This document shows, one piece after another, positions 52,501-63,400 of a DNA stretch of 64,000 bases. Below the pieces are notes generated by a model. That model saw only the letters and a program-made list of their open reading frames with translations. It did no database searches and was not told where the DNA came from. A program made the position numbers and the translations under genes. Origin of the DNA: an uncultured Acidobacteriota bacterium (GTDB lineage Bacteria > Acidobacteriota > Blastocatellia > Pyrinomonadales > Pyrinomonadaceae); the NCBI GenBank assembly GCA_937859595.1, contig CALMAH010000016.1, positions 248,001 to 312,000 of the forward strand, read 5' to 3'. Each line of letters begins with the position of its first letter. Position 1 is the stretch's first letter.

Positions 52501-55500
52501 TAAGTTACAGCTATGAACGGGACCCGGCCGATCCCCGCATTTCACACAGCTTGAACCTGAAGTTGGATGAGTATGGAAACATCCTCGAATCGGCGTCTGT
52601 TGTTTATCCGCGGATGTTGGCTGATGCCGCTCTTCCGGCCGAAACTCAGGCGGCACAAAATACGACCCTCATTCTGTACACTGAAAACAAGTTTACAAAC
52701 GACGTCTCTTCCGCAAACCACCATCGTCTGCGATTGCCGTCAGAGATTAACACCTTTGAACTAAAAGGGGTCGCAAAATCGGGGTCCGTTTACAGCCTGA
52801 GCGATTTTACAAACATTTTCGGAGCCGCAACGAATGTCGAATATTACGATTTTGAACGAAACCCGCCGTCCGGGTCGCCAGAAAAACGCCTTGTCGAACA
52901 CGTCAGGACGACCTTTTATGATGACAGCCTGACTTCGCCGCTGCCGTTACATCAACTCGCAAAAAGAGGGATCACATTTGAAAGCTACCAACTCGCGTAC
53001 ACCCTGCCGCTACTTACAGATATTTTTGATACCAAGGTAAATGCGGCTCTCATGCTCGAAGGCAAGTTTACACATAGCGAAGGAGATGATGACTGGTGGA
53101 TCCGTTCGGGCACGGTCCAATTCCTTTCAACGGGCGAGACGCTGACCGACGCCGAAAACCGCTTTTTCATGCCGGTTTCGTATACGGATCCTTACGGCTC
53201 AAAAACCAAGGTCACTTATTTTTCAAATTACTTCCTTTTTGTCGAAGAGATCGAAGACGCGCTTGAAAACAGGTCGCGGGTTTTGGAATTTAACCTTCGC
53301 ACGCTCGCACCAAAAAGGATTCGTGATGTGAACGGAAATATTTCCGACTCGATTAGCGACGAGCTCGGTTTTTTGAAGGCAACAGCCGTTTTTGGTAAGG
53401 GAGCAGAGGCTGACGACCTCACCGGCCTTTCGGAATTTTCAACCCCGGCAGACGAAACAGCGATCGGAAATTTCTTTGCCGCCGTATCACCGGCCCAGGT
53501 GACCGCTGCCGGGAAAGCTCTGTTAAAGCACGCAACGGCAAGATTCGTTTACGACCTCGATGCCTACCTAAACTCCGGTGGCGTGGAACCCACGGTTGTC
53601 AGCTCGATATTGCGTGAAGAACACTTTAGTAACAATCCAGATTCGCCGGTTCAGATTTCGTTTGAGTATTCAAACGGACTAGGCCAGGTAGTAATGAAGA
53701 AAGCGCAGGCTGAACCGGGCAAGGCGAAACTGGTTACGGTCAACCCGGATCAAACCTATACGGTTGCAGATGTGGACACCGCCGCGTCAGTTCCGCCACA
53801 GATCAGGTGGATCGGAAACGGACGGACGGTATTGAACAACAAGGGAAATCCGGTCAAACAGTACGAGCCGTATTTTTCAACGACCCACAAATATGAAGAC
53901 CTGAAAGAACTAGTCGAGACCGGAGTCACTCCCGTGATCTATTACGACCCGTTGGGTCGTGTCTTCAAGACGGAATTTCCCGACAAGACGATTGCCCGGA
54001 TAGAATTTGATTCTTGGACGCAGCGAGTTTTCGATCAGAACGATACGATCCTTGAGTCGTCCTGGCATAACGAACGAGTTAACCGCTTGATCGACGCCGA
54101 GCTGACCGCGCAGGGGAAAGATCCGGCTAAAGAGAAGCTATCGGCCGAAAAAGCAGAAAAGCATGCCGACACGCCGACGATTTTGCACACCGACACTTTA
54201 GGACGTCCGGTGCTGCAGATCGAACACAACAAAGACGCGGTGGGCGGCGATATTTTTTATCAGACTAAGACAAAACTCGATATAGAAGGAAATCTCAGAA
54301 GCGTTACCGACGCCCGCGGCAATGTTGTTATGGCATATAAATACGACATCCTGGGCAGCCCCCGTTACCAGCAGAGTTTGGACGCAGGGCAACGCTGGAC
54401 GCTGCAGAACATTCTCGGGCAGCCGCAGAGAACCTGGGACGAGCGTAACCACGAATTTCAGTTTTATTATGACGATCTTGCTCATCGCCCGACGCACTCC
54501 AAGGTAGTAGGCGGCGACGGAGGTTCCCCTCTGGATAATATCTTTGATCGGACGATCTACGCAGAAAGCCTTTTGCTTCCCGACCGGACAAACGAAGCCG
54601 CCTTGCAGGCAAAAAACATTCTTGGCAAGCCGATCGGGCACTACGACACCGGTGGTCTTCTTGAAAGCGAGGAATACGATTTCAAGGGGCAGCCCATAGA
54701 GACAACCCGGAGGCTATTCAGTAAGTATAAGGAAGTTTGCAATTGGACCGATGCCAATCTTGCTGTTGATCTTGAAGCAGACGATTTTACTTACCAAACG
54801 GAAACCGACGCCTTGGGCAGAGTGACCAGTCAGACTGCCCCAGACGGCAGCGTGATCACACCCCTCTATAACGAAGCCGGATTACTGAACAGCGAAAACG
54901 TGCTTCATCCCGGCGGGGTCGCCGCCGTGACTTACATTAAGAATATTGATTACAACGAAAAGGGGCTTCGCGAACAGATTACCTACGGCAACGACGTCTC
55001 AACAAAGTTCTACTATGACAAAGAGACATTTCGGCTAAACCGTCTCGAGAGCAAACGGCTGAACGGCGATCCGTTGCAGGATTGGCATTACACCTTCGAC
55101 CCAACTGGTAATATCACCTTTATCGAAGACAAAAACGTACCGGTTGTGTTTTTTGACAACGCCAAGATCACAGGTCTTTGCGAGTACACATACGACGCTT
55201 TGTATCGCCTGATCCGGGCATCGGGAAGGGAAAATGACGCTTCCCTTGCATTTGGTGCGCAGGACAACTGGAACGACGCGCCGTATTTACGCCCAACGAA
55301 CCCCGGCGATGCGATGGCAATCCGCAATTATACACAGGATTACGAATACGATTCTGTTGGCAATGTTTTGCAGATGCGGCATCAAGCAATCGGCAACAAT
55401 TGGACGAGAAACTACACATACCAGGCAAACAATAACCGACTGGCGAGCACGCAAATCGGTGCCCGAACCTTTAACTATCAGCATCACGGGCCGCATGGAT

Positions 55501-57080
55501 TCATCACCGAGATGCCGCATCTTGAGGACATCGGCTGGAACTTTAAAGAGGAGGTCGTGAAAACCGTCCGGCAGAGGCGCATTGACGGCGGCACGCCCGA
55601 AACTACCTACTACCAATATGACGGCGGCGGCCAGCGCATCCGCAAGATCACAGAGAATACGGCAAATCCGGGCGTAACTCCTACTCTCAAAGAAGAGCGA
55701 ATCTACGTCGCAGGTTACGAGCTTTTCCGGCAGCATAGCGGTGCCGATGCCGGGCTTGAGCGTGAATGCCTGAGCCTGATGGACGAGGGGCACCGCTTTG
55801 TCATGGTCGAAACTCGAAACGACGTGGACGACGGGACCGCGAAACAACTGACGCGCTACCAAATGCACAACCACCTGGGCTCAGCCGCGCTCGAACTAGA
55901 TACAAACGCCGCGATCATCAGCTACGAAGAATATCACCCTTACGGCACCACGGCTTACCAAGCAAAAAACACCGCCATCAAATCAGCCGCCAAATGCTAC
56001 CGCTTCACCGGCATGGAACGCGACGAGGAATCCGGTCTGGAATATCACTCTGCGAGATATTATTTGCCTTGGCTTGGACGATGGTTAAGTGCAGACCCGA
56101 TTGGGATTGGGGATGGAGTGAATGTGTATGGATATTGTAGGGGGAATCCGATTGCTTCCACTGATAAAATTGGAACTCAAACCAAAGAGGAAAAAACTGA
56201 AAGAAAAATAGAAGAGCTAGAACAAAAGCAAGAGGCATTAACAGAAGAACAAGGAAAAATACCAGACCAACTAGAGAAGTTGAAAAAAGATGAGGAGGGT
56301 TTAGTATCGAAAGAAAAAGATATAGAACAAAAGCAAGAGGAACTAACCAAAGAACAATTGGAAGTAGAAATAAATATTGCAATAGTACGCATATTAGGAC
56401 CGATACTAAAGCTGGATTTTACTCTATTACTTAATGAACTAGCAGAAAAGCAGTCCAGCTTGGAAGAAAGACAATCTGCATTAGCTAAAGAGCAGGATAA
56501 AATAAAAGGAGAACAGTCTTTACTAAAAGCAGAGCAATCAAGATTAGAAAAAAGACAAGCCGAAATACCGAAAGAACTAAGCGATATAGATACTGAGCTG
56601 ACTGACTTTAAAGAAGGTAAACACAAATTTAAGATCAAAGCAAGTTACGATTATATCGCTCAAACAGAGTATGGGTTTCATGGTGTTAGCCTTGGAGTTG
56701 GTTGGCAATATAGTCAACGATTAGCTCCCGGACTTTATCTTTCAGGCGGAGCAAGTCTATCTGGAAGCTATGCTGATAACGAAACGAAGCAATACTTTTC
56801 TGGCGTATTCTCAGGAGATGCTGGGCTTCTATATAACCCTCGCTGGGATCTTCCATTGAACTTCTCACTTGATGTTTCATTAGGCATAGGGGCAAAGCAT
56901 AAGAGAGAGGACGAGCAAGACCCGAAAACAGTATTTACCGCACCTGGTAAAGCATTTCTGGGAGCAAATCTTCCTATACATAATGGGTTCGGAGCTTTCT
57001 TAGGTATTGGACTTAAAGCAGATTTTGCAGATCCAAAGCTAGAAGGTCTATTTGGTGCCGGTTTAAATTATAAATTTTGA
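49545..57080 (+). CDS. Tc-toxin TcB-TcC fusion with coiled-coil/beta-barrel payload
   Basis: In this 2511-residue protein, residues about 25-300 match the SpvB/TcB N-terminus (NLPKGGGAIKGIDEKFSVNA, SLGLSYNSGSGNGAFGLGWS). VCBS/FG-GAP-type calcium loops lie at about 485-660 (DLDADGQ, DLDGDGV, DMKGDGL, DIDGSGT), then TcB middle domains and RHS repeats to about 2180, ending RYYLPWLGRWLSADPIGIGD and NVYGYCRGNP. In Tc toxins the RHS shell encloses a cleaved C-terminal effector. Here the last ~310 residues are an EQKQEAL-type coiled coil followed by strands ending in GLNYKF, which resembles an outer-membrane barrel. No signal peptide. Confidence 0.9.
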   Translation: MEKESKEKNSTPDFLRNDRGRTKTNAVEIPSINLPKGGGAIKGIDEKFSVNAVNGTAALSIPFPLSPARGATPSLGLSYNSGSGNGAFGLGWSLNLPSIKRKTDKQLPQYADAIESDIFLFSEAEDLVPEFQKETDGSFSVDSAGDYIIKEADSTDGNFRIRYFKPRIEGLFARIERWQDKATSEMKWRLITKENFTTLFGWTAKTRIFDPNDSKRVYQWLPEFSFDDKGNCIKYVYKREDSKGFDPALLHNRNRFVAGNITYTNLYLKSVLYGNKTPYKTFNDPFNADPDFLFQLTLDYGEHAAAAPCAPINDWDFRPDAFSEYKPGFEIRTTRLCRRVLLYHFFNELPGGAALVRSVDFEFDTSTQRDFTFLTSFVSTGYIKKANGTYTNKSLPPFEFTYQAHEWSKEVKTILSDDIVHSPSGLADSSYQFTDLFNEGLSGILSEQAAGWFYKHNLGNGEFARARMVSPKPSFAGLGGGLQLSDLDADGQKQLVNYASEPKGYFEITDDNEWTPFRIFNGLPNIDLRDANTRMLDLDGDGVVDALISEEQAFTWYKSEGKKGFAGARRTVKPFDEETGPHMLFSDLTQSIFLADMKGDGLTDIVRIRNGEVCYWPNLGYGKFGAKVAMDNAPIFDNPDSFNPAQIQIADIDGSGTADIIYQGKNKVTCWMNLSGNSFTAPVYEIDSFPEIFNRSSVTVTDLLGNGVACIVWSSDLSKHSLTPLRYVDLMNSKKPHLMTGYKNNLGKEVSFLYAPSTKFYLEDKNAGRPWITKLHFPVHCIEQTETRDTVSGYRFVTSYKYHHGYFDHAEREFRGFGSVEQIDTEYFEHWVKGGGSNVVDAELHQPPVLTRSWFHTGAFLRQDIILGQYAEEYWYEELQRKGFPIVHFETSLPDARLITAPAINPSFIAELSPQEWREAFRACKGMGLRVETFAKDAPLVEATDDQIKREMTPYTVATHNCVIELLQPKGKNKYAVFTVKESESISYSYERDPADPRISHSLNLKLDEYGNILESASVVYPRMLADAALPAETQAAQNTTLILYTENKFTNDVSSANHHRLRLPSEINTFELKGVAKSGSVYSLSDFTNIFGAATNVEYYDFERNPPSGSPEKRLVEHVRTTFYDDSLTSPLPLHQLAKRGITFESYQLAYTLPLLTDIFDTKVNAALMLEGKFTHSEGDDDWWIRSGTVQFLSTGETLTDAENRFFMPVSYTDPYGSKTKVTYFSNYFLFVEEIEDALENRSRVLEFNLRTLAPKRIRDVNGNISDSISDELGFLKATAVFGKGAEADDLTGLSEFSTPADETAIGNFFAAVSPAQVTAAGKALLKHATARFVYDLDAYLNSGGVEPTVVSSILREEHFSNNPDSPVQISFEYSNGLGQVVMKKAQAEPGKAKLVTVNPDQTYTVADVDTAASVPPQIRWIGNGRTVLNNKGNPVKQYEPYFSTTHKYEDLKELVETGVTPVIYYDPLGRVFKTEFPDKTIARIEFDSWTQRVFDQNDTILESSWHNERVNRLIDAELTAQGKDPAKEKLSAEKAEKHADTPTILHTDTLGRPVLQIEHNKDAVGGDIFYQTKTKLDIEGNLRSVTDARGNVVMAYKYDILGSPRYQQSLDAGQRWTLQNILGQPQRTWDERNHEFQFYYDDLAHRPTHSKVVGGDGGSPLDNIFDRTIYAESLLLPDRTNEAALQAKNILGKPIGHYDTGGLLESEEYDFKGQPIETTRRLFSKYKEVCNWTDANLAVDLEADDFTYQTETDALGRVTSQTAPDGSVITPLYNEAGLLNSENVLHPGGVAAVTYIKNIDYNEKGLREQITYGNDVSTKFYYDKETFRLNRLESKRLNGDPLQDWHYTFDPTGNITFIEDKNVPVVFFDNAKITGLCEYTYDALYRLIRASGRENDASLAFGAQDNWNDAPYLRPTNPGDAMAIRNYTQDYEYDSVGNVLQMRHQAIGNNWTRNYTYQANNNRLASTQIGARTFNYQHHGPHGFITEMPHLEDIGWNFKEEVVKTVRQRRIDGGTPETTYYQYDGGGQRIRKITENTANPGVTPTLKEERIYVAGYELFRQHSGADAGLERECLSLMDEGHRFVMVETRNDVDDGTAKQLTRYQMHNHLGSAALELDTNAAIISYEEYHPYGTTAYQAKNTAIKSAAKCYRFTGMERDEESGLEYHSARYYLPWLGRWLSADPIGIGDGVNVYGYCRGNPIASTDKIGTQTKEEKTERKIEELEQKQEALTEEQGKIPDQLEKLKKDEEGLVSKEKDIEQKQEELTKEQLEVEINIAIVRILGPILKLDFTLLLNELAEKQSSLEERQSALAKEQDKIKGEQSLLKAEQSRLEKRQAEIPKELSDIDTELTDFKEGKHKFKIKASYDYIAQTEYGFHGVSLGVGWQYSQRLAPGLYLSGGASLSGSYADNETKQYFSGVFSGDAGLLYNPRWDLPLNFSLDVSLGIGAKHKREDEQDPKTVFTAPGKAFLGANLPIHNGFGAFLGIGLKADFADPKLEGLFGAGLNYKF

Positions 57081-57110
57081 TTTACTATAGCCCGAATAAA
57101 ATCTATTTTC

Positions 57111-57370
57111 ATGGCAACAGTAATCAAAAAACCAAATCCCAACACCGTCCTCGGTAAAGTAACCGATACAAACGGTCGGCCATGGATGCTTCTCATTTTG
57201 CTGTACCTGAAGGATTCGCTGAAGCTAGAGCTGCTGAAGGTCGAAATCCCTTTTATGCAATGTGCCATGGAGAGGGAAATTTGAGAGACAGGAAATCCGA
57301 TTTCTCGATGCCAAACTTCCCTACAGAATTTGATAATCAAGCGTTGTTGGATTTTATTAAGGCACCATGA
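57111..57370 (+). pseudogene. Remnant of a second TcA-type 5' end
   Basis: MATVIKKPNPNTVLGKVTDT then NGRP from 57111 resembles the start of the TcA gene downstream (VQGRVTDGNDGR near its own N-terminus). After this the frame breaks, and another frame (57182-57370) reads HFAVPEGFAEARAAEGRNPF and ends in DFIKAP. Neither frame is a full gene; the stretch looks like fused debris between TcB-TcC and TcA. Confidence 0.5.
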
Positions 57371-57434
57371 AATATTCACACGCGCCGGTGGTTCTCTCAA
57401 GGATAGTTCGTTCTTTTTTTAAGAGGTTTAGATC

Positions 57435-60400
57435 ATGAGAAAGACAAACAAAACAGAATTTGTAGTCCAAGGCCGAGTTACCGACGGGAATGACGGACGG
57501 TTGGCAAAGCTGTTGGTGCGAGCCTTTGACCGCGATATGCGGTCATTAACGCTGCTGGGCGAATGTCTGACCGATTCGAAAGGCGAATACAAGATCGTGT
57601 ATGCGGCGGAAAAGTTTAAGTCCGCCGAAAAGCTGAGAGCCGATCTGAGTCTTAAAGTTTTCGGCCCGCGTGGTAAAAATCTGTACTTCGAGTCAGGGAT
57701 TGACGGCACGGTCTTTAACGCTGCCGCTAACGAGACTATCGACATTACCATTAACGGCGCGACGCCGGCGGAAGAGAATGAGTTTGATCTTGTTTTGGGC
57801 GAGGTCATCCCGCTGCTTGATAAAGTGCCTCTCACTGGTTTGAAAGAAAATGAAAAGAACCGCGATGTGACCTTTCTTTCCCGCGAAACCGGTATAGCGG
57901 CGGAAAAGATCAGCCATATTTCGATTGCTCACAGCCTTGGTGCACTTACGAAAGCCGATGCCGATTTCTTTTATGCCCTGCTGCGTAAAAATACGCTGCT
58001 AAAGAATGACATCACAAAAGCATTTAATGTCAGGTTCTTTATAGATCTGAACACCGATCTAAACTTATTGCTTTTTGACGCTTCGCTTTTGGATCCGAAA
58101 GTCGTCAAGGCTGATATTGACTCTGCTCATGAGGAATATCTGGTGCCCGACAGGACGCCAAAGAACTGGAAAAGGAATTTCGAACGCCTTAGTAAGTTCA
58201 AATCAAAAGCTGAAAATTATTACCGAACCGAATACCCGCAAAAAGTGCTGACGGTCATTGGCAGTTTTATTGAGAAAGACAAAATGACGCAGATCGGAAA
58301 GATCCTAAGCGAAAACAAGCAGGATCTTGAGGCCTCGTTCAAGAAGATTGCAAATCCGGGTTTCCTCAAACCCGGCACAAAAGCGATAGACGCCAAAATT
58401 ACCGTCGGGTTGGTGCAGGTTTTGGGTTTTAACGAAGGCCTGCTTGTCGAGGTCAAACAATCACAGAACATCAAAAAGCCGGAAGACACGAAAAAACTGG
58501 CGGCAATGAACAAGGCCGACTGGAAAAAACTGCTGACCAAGGTTGCCGGTAAAGCAAAGGTCGCGGGCAAGGCGATCGATAGAGAAGTGTTGGATTTTCA
58601 TGCGTCCGCGCTAGTGCGAAAGATGGAAAACGAATTTCCAAGCGTCGCATTTTCAGCTCAGCTACAGAGGGAAAAGAAAAAAGTATTTGAAAATCAAACC
58701 GCGCTCAAATCGTTGTTTGCAAAACACGCTGACTTTGATCTCGCAAAAACGAACATCGACCTCTTTTTGAAAAAGAAGAAACTTGCGACACAAAAGAACG
58801 AGGGAATGCGCCGGGAACTAAAGTCCGTTCAACGTATTTTCAAGCTCGTGCCGCACTATGGAAAAACGAATGCCTTACTCAATAAGAACATCCATTCCGC
58901 GCAAGGTATTGCCGCTTTGGGGCAAGGCCGCTTCCTAAAAGAGATCGCGCCGGCAGTTGGACTAACCGAAAAAGAAGCAAAGGATATTTATAGGAAAGCG
59001 GAAACGGTAAATACGGCGGCCATGCTTGTCGCTGGCGATTTGCAGGACGCTTTGAACGGCGCAGACGTTTCTGCGCTGGGCATGGACTCGCTGAGTCTAA
59101 AGCTCGCTGCCGCCGGCGCAGACTTCCCAGACCTCAAGTCGCTATTCAAGATGACGGATACCTGCGCATGCGAACATTGCCGATCGGTCTATAGTCCAGC
59201 GGCGTATTTGGTTGAACTGCTTCAATTCCTGGACAAGCGAGTCGTCAGCGATCTCACCGTAACGCCGCACGGAGTCTCAAATGCAAAGGATGTGCTGTTC
59301 GACCGCCGCCCCGATCTTGGCGACATAGACCTTAGCTGTGAGAACGCGAATACGCCCGTGCCCTACATCGATCTGGTTTGCGAGTTGTTGGAGGAAGCGG
59401 TTTCGCCCGACCCTGGATTTGCCTACAATGGCCCGCTCGCCGGTGGAGCCAACCCGCTTTTAGGAAAAATATCAAACGGGCTTTTTACGTCGATACAAAA
59501 TGCGGGCATACCCATAACGCGGGATGCGTTGGTTCACGAAACTGAAACAACTAGTGGCTCACCAGCAAACTTGCCGCACTATATTCGCGACAAAGAATCT
59601 GTCTGCAAGGCGATACGCACCGGGCCTAATCAGTACCGAATCTTTCGCCTGCGACAGACGCTCTGGCCCGCCGAAGAGCTTGCCGCCGCGCCCGCTTATG
59701 TCAACACCGCCGCTTATGCAGAGCTGGTGAATAATTCGTATGCGTTTAAGCTGCCCCTTGACCTTGCGCATACTGAGGCAAAGGCATATTTCTCGCGCTT
59801 TGACATAAAGCGGCACGAACTTATGGCGGATTTCCAGTCCGCCGGAGTGCCGGCCGCTAATGCGATCGCAGCCGAACGACTCGGTTTAACGAATGCGGAG
59901 CGATTGCTGATAGTAACGCCCGACGCAGCAAATCAGCAAGATTATTGGAACACTGCAGCAGCCAATGCCGCCAATGAGCTCAAAATAGTGAGTAAGTTCT
60001 TAGATAAAACCGGACTTACTTACAAAGAGCTTGTGCTTCTGTTGAAACTGAAGTTTATTGATCCACTGAATGATCTGTTTATCAAGCATCTTGATATGAC
60101 CTGCGATACGGATCAAAAAGAGATCGCGAATCTTAATAATACTGCGCTCGATCGAATTCACCGGTTTTTGCGCTTGCAGAAGAAAACGAAATGGAGCTTT
60201 GAGACTCTCGACGAGATCGTCTCTCAACCAAGGCTGGGGAACGGCACGCTTGATGATAGCTGCCTGATCAAGGCGGCGACGCTGCAAGAAATCTCGGAGA
60301 TCACCGGTATCAAAATTGATGAATTGATCGGCTTCTATCGAAGCCTGCCGCGCATAGAGTTGTCCGAAGACGGCAAGAAGCCTCTATATCATCAGGTTTT

Positions 60401-63400
60401 TCTCAACAAGGCAAAGAACGGATTTATCGATCCGGGGCTGACCGTGGAGAGTATTAATGCAGGTGGGCTCCTACTTGTGAATCTCAAGAGATCGATCGCG
60501 GTTTGTTTGCAGATGTCGGAAAAGGACTTGGACAAACTCCTTCCTCCGGTTGTATTTCTGCCGAGCGGCAGCGTTTCGTTTGAGAACTTGAGCCGTCTAT
60601 TTGCAGCGGCGAGATTGATCAAAAAACTGCGCTTAAAGGCAGAAGATTTCATTATTCTCGTTCAGCTAACGGCGATCGATGTCACCGATTCGCCCGAAAA
60701 GACGCTTGAGTTTATCGAAAAGGCAAAGGATGCGATTAAGTTTCCACTGAAAATTGCCGACTTGAGATTCATGATCCGACACGAGTCCGACGTCCCACTT
60801 GTTGCCGATCTTGAGATAAAAGACGACAAAATAAAACTGATACTGGAACAACTTCAAGCTGCGTATAAGAAAGCACAAACCGCGAAAGCCTCGCCGTTTG
60901 ACCCTAACATGCCGGCGGTAGAGCAAAAGGAAACGCTTGCAAATTCGCTTGCAAAGCTGAGCGGAATGAGCGAAGAAGATGTAAAAAACTTTGCCGGGTT
61001 TGTCGAAACGGTTACTTCACCGGCGACCGCCACGGCGGCAAGCGCATCGGTTGACGCGAAGTTTGTCGGCCTCTTTTCAACTACCGACATCAAGGCAAGG
61101 ATTACTGCATTGGGTGCCGCTCAGTCCGAAGTGACACAAATAGCCGTGGTCAAGGCGTTCTTTGACGCGATCTCAGCCTACCTTTATCTATTGGAGACTA
61201 CCTCTGTTTTGACGCAAACGATCTCGGCAAGCTTCAAGGCGGATCCGGAGACCACGGCCGCCGTTTTGAACAATGCCAAGCTCAAGCAACCCGCGCCGGG
61301 AACGGAGGTTATTGGTGATATTCTGCTAAAAGACGTAGTTTTGACAGCAAGCCCAATTTCACCGGCAGCATTGCCACAGCAATATGACTCTCTGCGTTTA
61401 CTGCACAAGCTTTTCCCGCTCATCAAATCTTTTAAGCTCACCGCCGAGACTGCCGAGTGGCATCTGAAAAACAATCAGGCTCTCGGATGGTTTGAAATGG
61501 ACAAGATTCCCTACAAAACGGGACAAGCGGCGGTTGGATCTTCGACTTACACAGACTTTAAGAAGATTCTGGACATCGCGAAGCAATTGACGCCGGTTCC
61601 CAATCCGGCAGATGCGGAGAATCCGATCACATTTTATACGTTGGCGGAAATGCTGCTTACGGCAACTCTGCGTAATGCATGGATCGAGGCCTATGCATTG
61701 CTCACGGGCTATGACAAAGCAGATATTGACGCGATCGATGCGCATTTATTTGCGGTGTTTAGCCTAAACAATTACCGAAATCCGAAAACCTGGGAATCGC
61801 TAGATAAGTGCGCGCGTCATTTGAGAATGCTGGGCGTTTCGTTGACGCAGGCTAAGGAATTCGTAAAGCCCGCTTTGATTGCCGCGGATGCCGCAGCCGC
61901 ACGGATGGCATTGAAGGCGCGGTATGACGAAGACACATGGCTCAGCACATTGAAAGAGATAATGGACGCTATCCGCCCGCAGAAGCGCGACGCGCTGGTC
62001 GCTTTCTTACTGGCGACTAATCCGGCCCTGAAAGATGAAAATGGGTTGTTTGACCATTTCCTCGTAGATGTTGAAATGGAATCATGCATGCCTTCATCAA
62101 GGATCGTACAGGCTCATGGCACGATTCAGCTATTTGCGCAGCGCTGCCTTATGGGCCTTGAGCCCGAATCTGCTGCCAATATCAAAGACGATCCGCAATG
62201 GGAACAATGGAAATGGATGAAGAATTACCGCGTCTGGGAGGCCAATCGCAAAGTATTTCTTTATCCGGAAAATTGGATCGAGGCGGAATTGCGCGACGAC
62301 AAATCATTTTTGTTCAAAGAGCTCGAAAATGAGATGCTGCAAAACGAGCTGAATGATTACAACTCTGAACAGGCGCTGATACGCTATCTGGAAAAACTCG
62401 ATGACATTGCTTTTCTGGAAGTAATGGCGACCTGGTATCAGGTTGAAATCCGTACAATGCACGTTTTTGCGAGAACGAAGGGCGGCGATCCGGCCATTTA
62501 TTACTATCGCCGATTTGAAAAGGAACAATACTGGACCCCCTGGGAAAAGGTTGATCTGGATATTTCCGGCGACCACTTGCTGGCGTTTATGCGAAATAAT
62601 CGGCTTTGCTTGGCGTGGCCGGTCTTCACCGAAGAGCCCGATACTAACGTCGAGGCTACTGTACCTAACATAAATGCTCCAGGTTTACAGCCAACCGACA
62701 AGCCAAAACGAAAGTTGAAGATACAAATCGCCATCAGCGAATTAGCAAACAGGGTCTGGCAACCCAAAAGGGTGTCAAAGGATGCTATCAAAACTCCGGA
62801 CTCTTACACACCAGATCCATTGCCGGTTGATAATTATACTTTTACCTATGTTCAGTTCTTTGATCAAATATGGTTGATAAACAACACGTCTAAAGAAGGC
62901 GAACAGTACTGGCTCTCAGGTATCTTTGAAGTTGCGGGGTGTAAGGGCTATCCGGAGTTATTGCAGCCTTGGAATGCAACATATATAAACGATTTCTATC
63001 CGGATTTTAGAGACACTTCCCTTAAGGTTCAAAAATACAAGGAGCAGAATAAAGACACTCTAAATGACCTTGCAGTGCGAAACGGTTTTCACCTTTATAA
63101 TTACCAGCCTCTGCTTCAAAACACGCCAGGTAACTTCCGCATTACATACCCGCATCAATTTACCGAGATCGATCTTTTAATGCTGATTCTGCAGTTGATT
63201 TTTGCAAACGTTAACAATAATTCTGTCGTCGGTCACCGATATTTTAAGTGGCCGGTCGGTACATTTCTTCCGTATTTCATGGAAGACAGCAGACACGCGT
63301 ATGTCATCATTCCAGGCGCATACGATAGCAAGGTTGATGCCACGACCGGCGAACGTGTATTTACACTAAAGCGCACGGCCTATAACTTTTTCGACACGCT

